Origin: Bradysia coprophila
Taxonomy: Eukaryota; Arthropoda; Insecta; Diptera; Sciaridae
Direction: 5' to 3'
NCBI RefSeq assembly: GCF_014529535.1
Contig: NW_023503616.1
Coordinates: 5,380,584-5,444,583 of the forward strand
DNA: 64,000 nucleotides
In this document: one piece after another, positions 32,301-45,364 of the stretch
How positions within the stretch are numbered: position 1 is the stretch's first letter
How the letters are laid out: each line of letters opens with the position of its first letter
Notes under the pieces: generated by a model
Seen by the model: the letters and a program-made list of their open reading frames with translations, nothing else
Databases searched by the model: none
What the model was told of the DNA's origin: nothing
Position numbers and translations under genes: made by a program

Positions 32301-34764
32301 TGATTTGAAAACCGTTCACTAATTAAATACCGCCGAAAACTAATCACATATTCAAGGGTGAACAATTGGTGCAACAATAATGAATGAATAACGTTTTTTT
32401 TTGTATATGAAGGTAAATTTGAAGATCAGATGAATTTAATTAATCACGCAGATTAAAATTGCTTCAGAAAACCTTAATGTCGTATGCAACGCCTATTCTT
32501 GATTTTATGGATGCCTCAGACGGTAATCATAGTAATTAGACTTCAAACTCAACAACTTCCGGTATTGTATGTAGTGATTTGATGAATTCAAACTTAAATC
32601 ATTTAGGGTACACGTATACCCCAAACCTGTTTTTTCAATTATGTAAAAAATCTGTTTTTTTACTGGAAAATGTCGCTTCATTCTGAGCTTGTCTGGGCCA
32701 GAGTTTTCAAATCAAGGATGATCCGCACATGTTAATTTTAGGACCATTTTATCGTCTCAGGATATTTTGATTTAATCTTTTTGCTTTGAACGAAATACCT
32801 CATGTTTTTCTAGGAGAATCACCCTATCCTTTTGACCATATTGTATCCCAAGCTGAAACTTCTCGCTAAAAAATAAACCAATTTTGTCACATATACGTAA
32901 TAGGCTATTAAATTACTGACTCAATATAATCTATTACATCTTACGTTTAAACTATTTTCTTGGTATTTCATTGAAAATCTTGTACTTCATTTGCTAGTGT
33001 TCGTCGCTTATTTTTGTAGTCTCGTCGTTGGTACCAGATGAATACCGGTTTCTTAAAGATAATACGTTTTGTTGACGCTTGGTCTGATGACATTTCGGCG
33101 GTGAAAATAGAGATTTTCCACCCTCTGATTTTCCTGAGTGGAAGAAATAGATATTTTCTTCCCCAATCTGTATAAAAAATAGTAAATTCCAAATCAAGCT
33201 AATTGTAACCCATCGCTCTTGTTGGAATTTGCTATTTTCTTACTTTGGTAAACAAATACCTATTACTAACAACAAACATAACTTGTAAATGATGACTTAG
33301 AAAAATTCACACCGTAAGTGTAAAAGTGTAAAAAGTTTTTGATTTACACAAGTTGTTTTATCTTAAGCATCGATCGCCGATCACGTTTTAAATAGATTAA
33401 GATTTTATTTTGCGAAGACTAGCTCTTCTTTTCGATCTTGCATAAGAAAATTAATTATGTTTGAGTTATAAATGTTGATTTAAAAGTGAATTTTTTTCTT
33501 TTAATTTAACGAAATGATTAGGTGTCCGTTATTGCCATGTTTACGGGTATAATACGCTTATTATGACGATGACACAAATATGATTAACTGTGTGAATTAA
33601 AATTTAATAACTAACTTCAGTGTCTTTAAGATGCTTCTTTCGTTGTTAATGTGATAACACAGCTCGGAATAATAACAAAATTTGAACATAAATTTCATTT
33701 GATAATTTATATGTTGGTACACATATTATTCGTTTATTCAATCACGATACAAAATTTATGCCTCCCGTTGAGCGGTATATATATAATAACTACCTTGACT
33801 GGTATATGAAGACGAATGCGTATTTACATTTTATATCTGGTTTCATAAAAGATCAAGAGAAGATCGCGCATATGAAATTCATTAATCAACTCAACGATAC
33901 AACACACTCCATGACTTGAATAAAAGATGTCAAATCAAAGAATAATTAATAATAAAATTATTCCTTCTTAAACTTATGAAAATGTTGAATTGAATTTACG
34001 CAATAAATATCATGGAAATGGTGTGCATATTTGCATTTGAAATTTAAATGGTTATTTAATTACAATTTGGAGTCAGTCACAGAATGTTTGCAATTGTGAC
34101 GTTGACGAGCCTAAGAAGAAGCAGGTATTCTTTTGTTTAATGCCAAATTTCATTGTGATTTTGTTGAAAATCGAAGAGCTGCTGAAGTGACTGATAATCG
34201 GTAAATTTAGACTGACAATCAGTAAAGATCGATTGATATTTCGATTAAAATCGACTGATAATTCAATTATCAGTCGATATTTATCGATTATCGATAAAAC
34301 ATTCCTATCGATTATTTCCGCAACACTGAATTATATGCACGAATCTGTCGCAAATCTCGACGAAATATGAAAACGAAGTATTTAGACGATGCAGTAGTGA
34401 TGTGAGTTCTGTTATGAAATTAAACAAATAAACAATATAAAAAAGTGCATGATTTAATTTAAGTCATTAGGTAGATTACCCCAACACTTACCAACGTATA
34501 TGTCGGCGCCAGCTGATGATACTGATACTAAGTCAGCACATAACATTCAAAATCTTCTAATTGGAAATAAAGATCGGCCTAGTTTCGTAATAAAATGGAC
34601 AGAGGAAAAGGCAGATTAGAAAACAGAATCAACTCTGGAAGAACTGTTATTTGGACCACAGTTCCAACTTGATTTTGTTTTGGTATATGACGAAAAACAT
34701 TATTACGTTCAAGAAGTATTTGTAGTGTCATTTCCATTTAAATTACCACACAAGATTTTGAAAT
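29352..34764. other. Long gene-poor stretch
   Basis: About 5.4 kb of AT-rich DNA. The 118-codon minus frame at 31317-31673 lacks an ATG at its start. Around 32970-33190 a CTTGTACTTCATTTG segment resembles the dispersed repeat near 54 kb. At 34251-34277 there is a 27-bp palindrome. Otherwise nothing. Confidence 0.45.
34251..34277. repeat. 27-bp palindrome in a GATAATC-rich patch
   Basis: TCGACTGATAATT and AATTATCAGTCGA flank one unpaired base. The surroundings (34180-34320) repeat GACTGATAATCGG, GACTGACAATCAG and TATCGATTATCGATA, suggesting the core of a small decayed element. Confidence 0.6.
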
Positions 34765-35093
34765 AAATCCACGCGTTTAGTGATATGGTATGCACAAAAA
34801 AGCGGTTGAATCCGATATTTCAAATTTTTGTATGGGAATTCACATTCAAACACTGCTCCGCTATTTTTAAAGAATAAGAGCCACATTTTGCTAGGTATGC
34901 ATCTTTTATGGAGTTTTATCGATTGGCTTACTCATTTGTGTGAAACACATACCTAACAAAATCTGGTTCTTATTCTTTAAAAACAGCGGAGATATCAATG
35001 TGTGAATGTGAATTTCCATACAAAAATTGGAAATATCGGATTCGACCGCTTTTTTGTGCAGCTCTGTGTATAATACCACTAAACGCGTGGATT
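34765..35093. repeat. 329-bp hairpin MITE
   Basis: The left arm starts AAATCCACGCGTTTAGTG and the right arm ends CACTAAACGCGTGGATTT. Pairing continues through CAAAAAAGCGG and GGAATTCACATTC on the left and GAATGTGAATTTCC and CCGCTTTTTTG on the right. Inner arms share TTTAAAGAATAAGAGCCA and its near complement. There is no transposase. Confidence 0.8.
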
Positions 35094-38000
35094 TTAATGA
35101 TTTCTGCAATAAATTAAACTTAACTGATGGATTTGTATGTAACTAACCGGTAATTAACCGGTAAATTTTTCAAAAATGTCGGTATTACCGTCTACCGGTT
35201 ATTAAGAAAGGCCCGGTAAATGCACTACATTCACCATCACTTAACGTCGCACCCGCTTGTCTTCATCTTCAAGAGTGAATAGATATACCACGTATGAAAA
35301 TTTAATGTCCCCTTTAAGATTCTACAACCACATACGACAACTTGTACTTCTTGTGGTTCTTTGAAGTCATTTTGCACGTTAAGCGAGCATATGAATTTTT
35401 GAAAAAGCACTACAATAAAACTCATCAAACAAAACAGTTCTTTGTCCAGTTATACTATGGTTTCTAGGAATTTCGACCCTCTTGTGATATGAAGACTTGT
35501 TTGTGAGAATGAACCTAACGAAGTATGTATATCTTAAGGGAGACGACGATACATGTTTTAATACAAAAGGTAAGCAACCGTATATCATTTTGTTGGACAT
35601 ATACGATATTATACTATATTGAGTACCGTGTAGGTCACTAAGGTATATGAACACACTTTTTCATTTATAAATCCGTTCTATGGAACAGGAAAACATGCAA
35701 ATAAATCAACAGTAAATCTAGCTTAAATGTTAACGCGTTTTCATTGGTTTTAAACGAATTGTGTTGCGAAATTGTGCTGAGGTAAAAAAAACGTTTAATT
35801 ATTTCTATTTTCAAACAAAGAAAACAAACAGTCGGAAATTAAAAACTTTAATTACGCAGATTTGTATATTTTGAAGTGAAGGAAGATGAATTTGCACTAT
35901 TCAAATTGAATGCGCCATGCTAATTAACGAATGGGATAGTTCATCGCTGTGATAAGTTGTTTGCATATTAAAATATATTTTTTTACAATAAAAAACCTAG
36001 ACAGATGAAAACACCACTTGCACCTAATAAGATATGCGCAGACAATGCAAATTATTGAAATGTAAAGACTAGCCACACCTAACTGGAATACATTTAAAAT
36101 TTTCAAATCATAAAATTGATCAAAATCAAATTATTTGCAGTACATATTTGATCATTCAAAAAATCATTTGTTAATGTTAAAGTTAAAACTCTGAAACAAC
36201 AAATTGTGATGTGCAATATAAATGTTTCTCAACCGCATCAATTCGACATTGTATTTCAATTAAACTAAATGTTTTCATATCTTCATTTCGCTTCATTTTA
36301 ATGCCATTTTCACAATATCAACGCAGAATCACAATACAAATATTTATAAATTGTGAATAGAAATAAGAAGTGATCTTCACTTACACTCTTTCTACTTCGT
36401 CTTCTGCTTTACCATATTTTTTTAATTTGTTTTTACAAACATTTGGCAACTTGACCAAATCGATACTGATCTTTGCTGTTGCTTCTTTCATTCTCTCCGA
36501 TTTGGTTACGAAAATTTTGTTTTATTAAAAAAAAATCTTTATCGCATATTTCCTCAAAAAAATTGTGAAAAGATTTATTACTTGAATGGGTTTTTGTTGC
36601 TTCTGCACCGCACGCTAAAAATGAGTTTTTAATCGGTCAATCTACAATTGAATATCGTGTTGTACCATTCGATAATACCAAAACAATGAAGGTCTCAAGA
36701 TATTTTTGTTGCTGCATTGCAATATTATTATATTGTTTTGTTTATGTTTAAGAATAATAGAGGATGTACGACCTATATGAAAATTCTTAAAATGGAAATT
36801 TATGGAACATTTTTCGCAAATTCAATGTCTAAATTGGTTTTTGTTTGAGATGCGGTCAGCTTAATTTGGTTAAACCTACGAAGAATTGCCATTTCAATGC
36901 AACCATTATTTTTACCTCTTTCTAGTTCGGCGTAGTTCAGATATGGATTACCGACCATTGATTGGTGCAGAGTTTATATCAAAGTATAACAAATATAATG
37001 TTCGGGATAGAACTTTGGAGATTACGTTTGGGCATTTTTATTTCAACGAAAAGTTTTCAGGCCAGGCCGACGATGTCAGATAAGGAATAATTTCCGTGTG
37101 ATCCTGCGAGTAATAATACATTCCGACATACCACAGCACACAAGAGGTACCCGATGTATGATCATAGAAAAAAATTTTGTCAGTCAAAAGAAAATCCTTC
37201 AAAAATTTACGAAACTAAATCCTCAAATTCACAGAAAATCAAACAAAAGAGAAAATCCATGAAAATTGACAATCCATCGAGAGTGAGTAAAAAAATCCTC
37301 TGAAAATCCATGGAAAATGATAGGAAGATCCTCAACGAAAACAAATATCTGCCCTCGTATTTTACTGTGATATATGCAAATGTGTTTTGGTACACCATCC
37401 GTGAAAAACTTGTTCATTTCCTAAACTGTTTCGTTTCGTTTCCAAGGGATTCATTACTTCACATCAATTCACTATTTATCGTCTTGGTGAAGACGAAATG
37501 AATCGGCTGGGAGGAATTGAAACGGCAGAGACGGAAAATTCTACTTATATGCACCAATACACCCTACAATAGAGCATGCCGTTTGTTACCCAGTTTCTCT
37601 TACACTCAGTGGAATTAACTACCCGTAATCCTTACTCTCAACTTGAAGACCGATTGATGAACTGATGTGATATTCGATAGCAGCCGACAGAAATTTATTA
37701 CTACAGTTTGCTGCAATCCAGTCAATGGAATAACTCACAACACCACCAATAGCATTTCGATTGAAACATGATTCCTACCACGAATAGACACAATTATTAT
37801 TCATTTAATTAATCAATAAATTATTGCAATATATTTTCATGTTCTCTTTCACCTCAACATGAACGAATCCTCTAATTCCAATTCACCTGACATAAACCAT
37901 TTCGAATTGGTGGGATCGGAATCATTTGAACGGCAAATTTTGTGGGCGAGGAAAAATCATTTGAATTCGCTTGTAAAGTATAATGCTTAGCTCTTTGTTC

Positions 38001-38160
38001 CATCGTACGCATAAAATGATATGCAAATTTTTTTTCATCTCGATATTTCAGTAGTTTTGTCTGTACCTCAATGAGATTGAAGAAAAAAAAAATCTATTTT
38101 GAAATTCACACTTCATTCGCTATTGTGATTAGTGAACCGATATCGCATATGGCGGGAATA
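35094..38160. other. Intergenic before the large RR-1 gene
   Basis: Between 35140 and 35215 several AACCGGTAA words form short inverted repeats. One decayed retroelement-like segment lies at 36943-37083. From 37190 to 37340 GAAAATCC words repeat irregularly. Otherwise nothing. Confidence 0.45.
36943..37083 (+). pseudogene. Possible retrotransposon protease relic
   Basis: A 46-codon frame contains PLIGAEFISKYNKYNVRDRT. This resembles the segment after the active site of Ty3/gypsy-type aspartic proteases, where (I/L)(I/L)GADF(L/I)..(Y/F)..LVDVRN.RL is usual. Nothing upstream shows the DTGA catalytic motif and nothing downstream shows reverse transcriptase. At best it is a short isolated fragment. 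Confidence 0.3.
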
Positions 38161-38168
38161 TATAAATA
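38161..38168 (+). promoter_or_regulatory. TATA box of the Gln-rich RR-1 gene
   Basis: TATAAATA (within ATATATAAATAG), 110 bp before the ATG at 38271. Confidence 0.65.
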
Positions 38169-38270
38169 GAAACAACTTGTAAATTTGGACCGATAGTTTC
38201 AAATCAAACATCATCTAGTGCACACCCTGGGTTTTAAGTTCAAATTAAATTGTCTATTAAATATTACATC

Positions 38271-41200
38271 ATGTTATTGGTAATTGAAAAATTTATATAT
38301 GAAAAAATCGTTAAAGGCGATCATGATTGAATCGAGATAATTTCAAAGAATTTAAAATAAATGAATTAATTTAGTGTTTGTTTTACGTTGTGCAATTCAT
38401 GTAGCTGACCAATTGTTTGTTGTTTGTTTTAATTTTAGTTTATAATATCGTCGGTGTTAGTGGTGTGTACCAATGCATTACATCAACAGGGAGGATACAA
38501 TAATTTCAATCAAAATCAATTTAATCGGGTTCAACCATTCCAAGGTGCTCGTCAACAAAATTTCCAACAGAATTTCAATCAACAACCCCAATTTCAGGTG
38601 ACGTACGACAAATTGATTTGAATTTATTTAGCGAGTTTACATTGCAATTTCGTTCAATAATATTTACATAATGTGAGCAACAAGAGTAAAGCGTATTTGC
38701 ACTGAAAACAGTAAAGGTTAATGGTGTTGCAAGTTGCTCCCAGGATTCAATGCACTCAAGAAAAGTTGAGTTCCTTTCCAAACTAAACAAATCTAAAAGG
38801 AAACAATTGCGTCCGACGACAATCTAAAACGATTGAAAAGGATTATCAATAACAATCGTATTACGAATACGATATTCTGTCTATGATTACCGGTAGATGG
38901 TTTTCGGTGGAAGAAAATAGTTATTTGTGTATCTGTTTTGGACGATTGTTTTTAGGCAATTTCACTTCGTTCGGGCTATATTCGAAAGTGCCTAAAATCA
39001 ATCGTCCACAACAGATACTCAAAAAAACTTTCATGTAAGGGGCGAAAACCAGACAAAAATCTCAAAACTCCCTCATTTTCGGCCCAGACACATGAAAATA
39101 TTTAAACTGGCAGAACAGTTGCAAACAAAATGTTTAAGAATTGACTAGAAGGTCAGATTATCATTTTAATTCTATAATTCTACTGTAATCTGTTAACAAC
39201 AGTTGAATTCTAGTGGAAATACGACTTTTCAAAATTTTAACTGTAGCTGCTAAATTTTAAGATTTATTGAAGTGGAAGCTTCCAGTCCTATTACTTTAAA
39301 TATTTTCCATTATTAACGTATTTAATCGTACTGTTGATAAAGAACAATTGTTTTCAACTATTTGCTATAGTGGCCTACAAACGAAAATTTGCCTAACATT
39401 TTACAAGCTATCGCAGTTTAATCTTATCAGTAATTATTAAACTTAAATAAATTTTGACATCCTGCCAGCTAGGAATAGCAACTTAGTTGAACTAAAAAAG
39501 GGCCTAATTATAATTATAATTTGAATTACCGAATTTATCTAATTTAACAATGAAATTACCAAATTTACTGACAAAATATTTTGTATGAATTCTGGTGGCT
39601 CCAGGTATGGTTCACTAAAAATAGGCAGATTTTCAAATTTTACAAAACTTATATGGTAATATTGTCAGTAAATTAATAATAGAACATTACTTATCAATGT
39701 GGAAAATAATGGAAATGGCACTTCTTGTGTGAATACACAAGTACCATTTCCGTCATTTGCCCTATTGCCAAGTAAGTTATTTTGTTTAAAAACTTGAGGT
39801 AAAGTTATGGATCCGTACAGTAAAGTTAACTTTACCTCACGTTTTTGAATAAAAATTATACTTCACTGTTGACGATTTCCAGGATATACAAAAACCTACA
39901 TTTGTAAGTAAATATAAAGATATCACAGAACGGGATGAATCACTTGTTCGTAACTTAAAACCAAAGAAACGAAAATCACAAAATAATTGAATAGAAATTG
40001 ACTTTAAAACCGTCGCTTCGCGTTGCACTTCTCATAAATAAACGAGCCGTCAGAACAGTCGGAGCGTTCGCTGCGACTGAGCCCCGTACGAACCCGTACA
40101 TCTATTGCGTACGCGACCCTAGTTCGTCGGTCGCCCTACTCTTACCCTAAACCTACTAACCTAAAATTCTTATGAAATGCGCTATGTCGATATGTGCATA
40201 GCGCAATTACGAAGCCCCGTACGACGTTCCTTTCAACTGTAACCCAAACTTAAAAATTTTTGCAACAATTTATATTAACCTATATTTACCTATAAATAAA
40301 CATTTTACTAATAAATATGCTAGTATATATAGCTCAAAAGAACTATCTACACCGTTATATAGCTCAATATAGCTGTATATATTTATAAATAGATATCCAT
40401 ATGTGGGATGCTTGAAACACCCCACACACATAACCAATCACTTCCCACTGATCAGTAACTTTGTAAGTATCATTTTCACCGATTTCTATTGTTTTTACAA
40501 AAATCCAAAATGGCGGCCGACGGCCATTTTGTTAGGAGGTGGAGATTAGTACAGCTGCTTTACATTCAATAATACCTTTCAAACAAAAAAAAATTCATGA
40601 AATTTGGTCAAAGTTTACTCGATATATTAACAAAAAACACCACGTTCACTGTACGGCCGAGCAGCCACATATAAGTTCACTCCAAGAGACCTAGCTCACG
40701 CTTTTGTAAACCGAATTCCATGATCTTTTTTTTACCTGATTGGTACGGTCAATACCTATCTAATAAAGCATCGAAATCCGTTCAAATTTGGCCAACCTAC
40801 AAGCAAAAACGGCTTGCCACCCTGTACCTAGTTCACTCCAAGGGGTCTAACTAACGAGTCGATCATCTGATTTCCATAAACTTTTTTTTGTCGATCGGTA
40901 AATACCTTTTATTTGACGTATCACTTACATGTTTAGCCTTTGAATGGCCGCAGATATCTTCGGAAAACGTTAAATCAGTTATGGGGCCCCAGCTCGGGAG
41001 GGGTCGACCCAAAATTGCCCATCTTCGAACTTAGCCTCACTATTTCGACTATATTTCAGGGAAAAAAAAAATTTGAAATCGGATTTGATTTACTCAAGAT
41101 ATCGACGTGACAGACGGACCGACGGACAAAATTTTTATTGCGGATTCGTTATCTATGAACATAGGCAAACACTTTGCCCTTACCGTCTGCTTCGAATTCC

Positions 41201-43164
41201 ATCAATTACACACGGCATCGTAATCCTATTAGCCCCTTGTACTTCGTACGGGGCTAAAAATTTCCTCAAAATTTCACTCTGATGGTACGGTTCCTAAAAT
41301 AACCGATGCTATATCAACATCATACTTTTGAGACATTAGATCCTGTTTCAAGAATATCATTTAATAAAATCTTAGGACAGGAAAATTGTTTTTTAGGATT
41401 TTCAGTTATACCCAATATAATCACAAAGTCTGTAAATCTTAACGTATCACCTATGACTGATTTATAAGTTTTACCATAAATTTTTCCATTTTAAGAGACC
41501 TCCATTCCTGTTCATTGGCAATATATAAGACCTAAGGATTTAGAGAACTCAGGTGTATAATGATACCAGATTCCTACCTTTTACCGACTGTTAATATGAT
41601 ATATTAAAAAGCAGAATAAATGACTTTTTCGAAGGTGATCCATTGTAAATTCAAGTTATTTTCTTCACCTAGTCTGTGTTTCTATACTTTAAATCTCTAG
41701 TTCACGTTCACACCTCAATTTCATCACTGATAATGGCCTAATCGCAGTAATTTCTGAAATATTTAATTATTGTTGAGTTGAACGTTACCATACATTTAAA
41801 CGAAAATTTAACGATTATGTATTCCAATGCAAATTCTACTTGAAAGAGATTAATGCTCCATCTAAGTTTGAAAAGCTAAAATTTTGCGTTTTCTAATTAC
41901 AAATGCAATTGCGTCTAAATGTTTTAAACACCAATAATGAATTTCAACATTAATTATTTACGAATTTTCTAAATGCCACTAACAAGCTGCAGCGTCAAAA
42001 CTTTACCTACGTTTCAATACAAAAGGATTCATCATTTGCATGAATTTAAATAAATAGCAAATCAGCTAAGTGAATATTTTAATAAAATTACATGCTACAA
42101 AATGTTTCCACTGTAACTTTATGAATTCAATAAACGCCAAAATGTATGCTAACACCAAACACCAAACACCAAACATTGCATATCAACATCAACATAAACT
42201 TTATCGAATTATACCTTTCATTTAGGCATACTCACAGCAGCCTCGAAACTTCGTGCCAATCACCTCGTACCAAAACGACGTGAACCACGATGGCAGTTAT
42301 CAATTCAGTTATACGTCTGGAGATGGTAGCCAACAGCAAGCTCGAGGCTTTGTGAAGAATCTCGGCCAGAAAGATTTAGAAGCACAGGTCGTCCAGGGGT
42401 CATATTCGTATACGTCTCCTGATGGTACACCGATCACAGTCACGTACATTGCTGATGAAAATGGTACGTAGAATTCGAATCCATTAAATTTATTTCGCAT
42501 TCAACGTACACCTCGATGTGTGCATACAAAGTTGGAAAAGTTTGGATAGAAACATGTATGACCTAATTAGAATTTCTGTATTTGCTTGTGCAGTGAGGAT
42601 ATAGTTTTCGTGTTCGAATGATGATACCAAACATTTGGTGATAACTTCAACTATATCTAATAATGTACTTAACTTCTCAAGTTTATGCAAATTAAGTTTG
42701 TCATTTTGTAAATCATACAGTTAATTGTATCGTACAACGATCAATGACGGTATTATTGTTATGTTGCAATTGAAAAACGATATAAATTAGTTGTATGAGA
42801 CAATCTGCAATATAATTGAAGATGTGACATCGTAAAACACTTTGAAACCGGTGTTTCTCTTGCATGCTTTTAGCAAGTGGAGTAGCTAACTATAAATAAT
42901 TTTATGATGTTGCGTTGTGAAACAACTTACAAAATGTAATAAGTGACAATTTATGCGCTACAGCAGAAGTTTGAAATTGTTTAAATATTTTTAGGATTTC
43001 GAGCTGATGGGGCACATTTGCCTACACCACCACCCATACCAGATGCTATTGCTCGATCGCTTGCTTACATTAAGAGCGTACAACCACAACAAATTGGGTA
43101 CAATCAATTTACCCAAAATCAACAACAGGGTGCATACAACAAATTTGGGCGATACAATAAGTAG
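38271..43164 (+). CDS. RR-1 cuticle protein with Asn/Gln-rich arms
   Basis: Exons 38271-38279 (Met-Leu-Leu), 38439-38597, 42226-42463 and 42995-43164 join in phases 0, 0 and 1 to give 191 aa. Residues 1-17 are a signal peptide ([16 protein letters not shown]). Exon 2 adds an Asn/Gln/Phe-rich stretch ([18 protein letters not shown], then [15 protein letters not shown]). Exon 3 and the start of exon 4 carry the RR-1 chitin-binding domain: [56 protein letters not shown]. The tail is again Gln/Asn/Tyr-rich ([17 protein letters not shown]). This is a secreted cuticle protein; the Gln/Asn arms may take part in cross-linking or aggregation (inference). The intron splitting the ADEN-Gly codon and the DGSY/GSYSY layout match the 21410 gene, but are not identical. 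Intron 2 (3.6 kb) has absorbed a 1.04 kb repeat and a small hairpin. AATAAA is at 43339. The leftward frame at 42309-42500 is a shadow. Confidence 0.92.
38929..39018. repeat. 90-bp hairpin in intron 2
   Basis: GTATCTGTTTTGGACGATTG and CAATCGTCCACAACAGATAC enclose GTGCCTAAAA-type inner arms and a CTTCGTTCGGGCTATA loop. A small MITE-like hairpin inside the intron of the RR-1 gene. Confidence 0.7.
40213..41255 (-). mobile_element. ~1.04 kb TIR element, inverted copy in intron 2
   Basis: It begins AGCCCCGTACGACG and ends CGTACTTCGTACGGGGCT, giving terminal inverted repeats on AGCCCCGTACGA. Inside are the same landmarks as in the copy at 50614-51677, reversed: AAATGGCGGCCGACGGCCAT, CGTTCACTGTACGGC, AGAGACCTAGCTCACG, CCAAGGGGTCTAACT, CCAGCTCGGGAGGGGTCGAC and GACAGACGGACCGACGGAC. 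It carries no transposase-like frame. The CGTACGAACCCGTAC words just outside (40080-40100) suggest a second, nested end. Confidence 0.8.
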
Positions 43165-43338
43165 ATTTGCTATACATTGATATAGGTAATAATCTATTCA
43201 TTTACGATGGTTTCGATACTGATGATGGTTTTTCTTTTTTTTTAGTTCGTCGAATAACAATGTGATCCTTAACCAGATACTTATTTTGATAATTGCTTTT
43301 TTTAAAAGACATTTTTGTACCTTATGCTTATAATATCG

Positions 43339-43344
43339 AATAAA
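43339..43344 (+). terminator. Poly(A) signal AATAAA
   Basis: AATAAA, 175 bp after the stop of the Gln-rich RR-1 gene. Confidence 0.55.
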
Positions 43345-43503
43345 ACAAGAAATCACTCGATTTAGATAAGTTTTTTATGTGAAACATATGACCACTTATA
43401 ATGAAAACGATGTTCTATGTCTGCCTGCTCTAGAAGTAAGAAGTTAAGTTATTGTTTCGGCTTCATAGGTAAAATCAAATCAAACTAAAATGATCAATTC
43501 TGT

Positions 43504-43738
43504 GGATTTTCAGTGTATCGTGATTCGAACACAAGTATAGACTTACATAGCGAGCATTTGAACTGTTTCTATTACATTTGCAATGTTTATTCAGTGTAAA
43601 AGCTCAGACCCTTCGCATAAGCTCGACTATAACCGGTATATTTTACACTGAATATACCCTGAAAATTTAATTAAAGCAATTCAAATGTTTGCTATGTAAG
43701 TCGACACTTGTTTTCGAATCACCATACACTTAAAATCC
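43504..43738. repeat. 235-bp inverted-repeat MITE
   Basis: The left end GGATTTTCAGTGTATCGTGA continues TTCGAACACAAGTATAGACT and TACATAGCGAGCATTTGAA. The right end is the near complement, TTCAAATGTTTGCTATGTAA through TACACTTAAAATCC. There is no coding content. Confidence 0.75.
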
Positions 43739-44202
43739 CTAGAATCGAAATTTTTAGTTTGACTTGATTTTATTCAGAAAAAAAGCTGTCTTAGAAACGA
43801 CAGCACATTTTATGAATTCTGTGTTCTGCTTCAGTGCACTTGTCATTTCATCAACCATCCAGAGTTACTCGTCAGTATCAGATTTTCCACCTACCCAAAA
43901 TAGCTACGGATTACCAAAGTAACCGATTTAGAGAATCCAACTAAGTCATGTAGTCATGATCTCTATTTTAGAGGAGTCGATACAATTAATGATCGTTTTC
44001 TTATGCTGTTAGGAAATTGTTCAAGAGTTGGTGACTGGTAAAATTTTTGGATTCATTTTCTGATTTTGACTGATATTTAGCTGTATTTCAATTAAAAGTT
44101 GACGTAAAACTTATGATTTAAAAGTTGTATCCCATACATTTCTTTACGTAGACTTTTCATTTTAAAAGGCCCGTCATTGGGAACGAACTCAGTAAAAGGT
44201 AT

Positions 44203-44230
44203 CGTTCCCGTGATATATATCACGGGAACG
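44203..44230. repeat. 28-bp perfect palindrome
   Basis: CGTTCCCGTGATAT followed by its exact complement ATATCACGGGAACG, inside the TTAA element. Confidence 0.85.
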
Positions 44231-44879
44231 ACTATGTTTAGATAGTGCAAATATGTATAAAACCAATAATTATGAATGTTATTATGGGGAAGATCGGGGA
44301 AGACTCTTGAGATCTATCGATCTTCCCCAGTTCGGTTGTACTACAGTAAATACTTTAGCTCGTATTCAATTTTGAAATTTGTGGGCATGAACAGCAAATC
44401 ATAAAAATGCCCACAAAACTGTCCACGAATACACTACAATGAAAACATACGCGCATACTTTGTGCGCGTGTACCATGCGATATTTGATGTGTAACTAGAT
44501 TGATTTTGAATGAATTTGTTTGTATAGAGTTTATGTGATAAAGTGGTAGTCTCGACTGGATACGTTATGGTCGCAAACGATTTGGAAATTTAGAAATGTT
44601 GAATTGAGACGTAACCAGCAGCGATGCAATCAAAAAATGTTGCGATGGAAATAATTTTGATTGAAAATTTGAAATTTCCATTTCAGTATTATGTTGTAAA
44701 TTCGAAATTTTTAGCTAACAGCCATTTTAAGTAAAGGGACCACACAAAGGAACGTTGTCTGGAAATATTTACGTTTCATTTTGTGAGCAGATTTTTCAAT
44801 GACTCAGACAGACAAGCATATTATAGTCGGATACAAAAGATACAAAATTTCCGAAGTGGACCAATTCCCGCAGCACCCT

Positions 44880-45364
44880 GACAGTTTCCCGAAAATGTAT
44901 GCAAAAATTTATCACAAAAATTCACCGAAAAAATTCAAAGAAGCTTACCTCTGATACTTTCTATTGTATTCGGGCATAGTCTCATTAGGTCGCCAAGGCA
45001 TATTTGAATACTAAACACTTTTTACTCGATGCAAAAACAAAAAGTTTTTTTTTGTTTTGTCGAAACAAAAACACAGAAAATATTTCGATTACCGCCGAAG
45101 TGAACACAGCAAACATTCATTCTAGTCCTTATAATAGCGGAGTGTCACAGTTGTGTCGAAATATTTTCTGTGTTTTTGTCGCGACAAAACAAAAAAAAAA
45201 CTTTGATTTTGCATCGAGTAAAAAGTGTTTTAGTGTTCAAATATGCCTTGGCGACCTAAAGAAACTATGCCCGAATACAATGGAAAGCATAAGAGGTGAG
45301 TTTCTTTGAATTTTTTCGGTGATTCTTTGTGATAAAATTTTACATACATTTTCGGGAAACTGTC
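44880..45364. repeat. Foldback with 209-bp arms
   Basis: Arms 44880-45088 and 45156-45364 are near-exact complements (GACAGTTTCCCGAAAATGTA against TACATTTTCGGGAAACTGTC, with few mismatches) around a 67-bp loop. In the right arm an ATG at ~45243 starts 18 codons (MPWRPKETMPEYNGKHKR) that end exactly at an AG-GTGAGT donor; the left arm has the mirrored version. It looks like an inverted duplication of the first exon of some gene or transposon. Confidence 0.8.
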
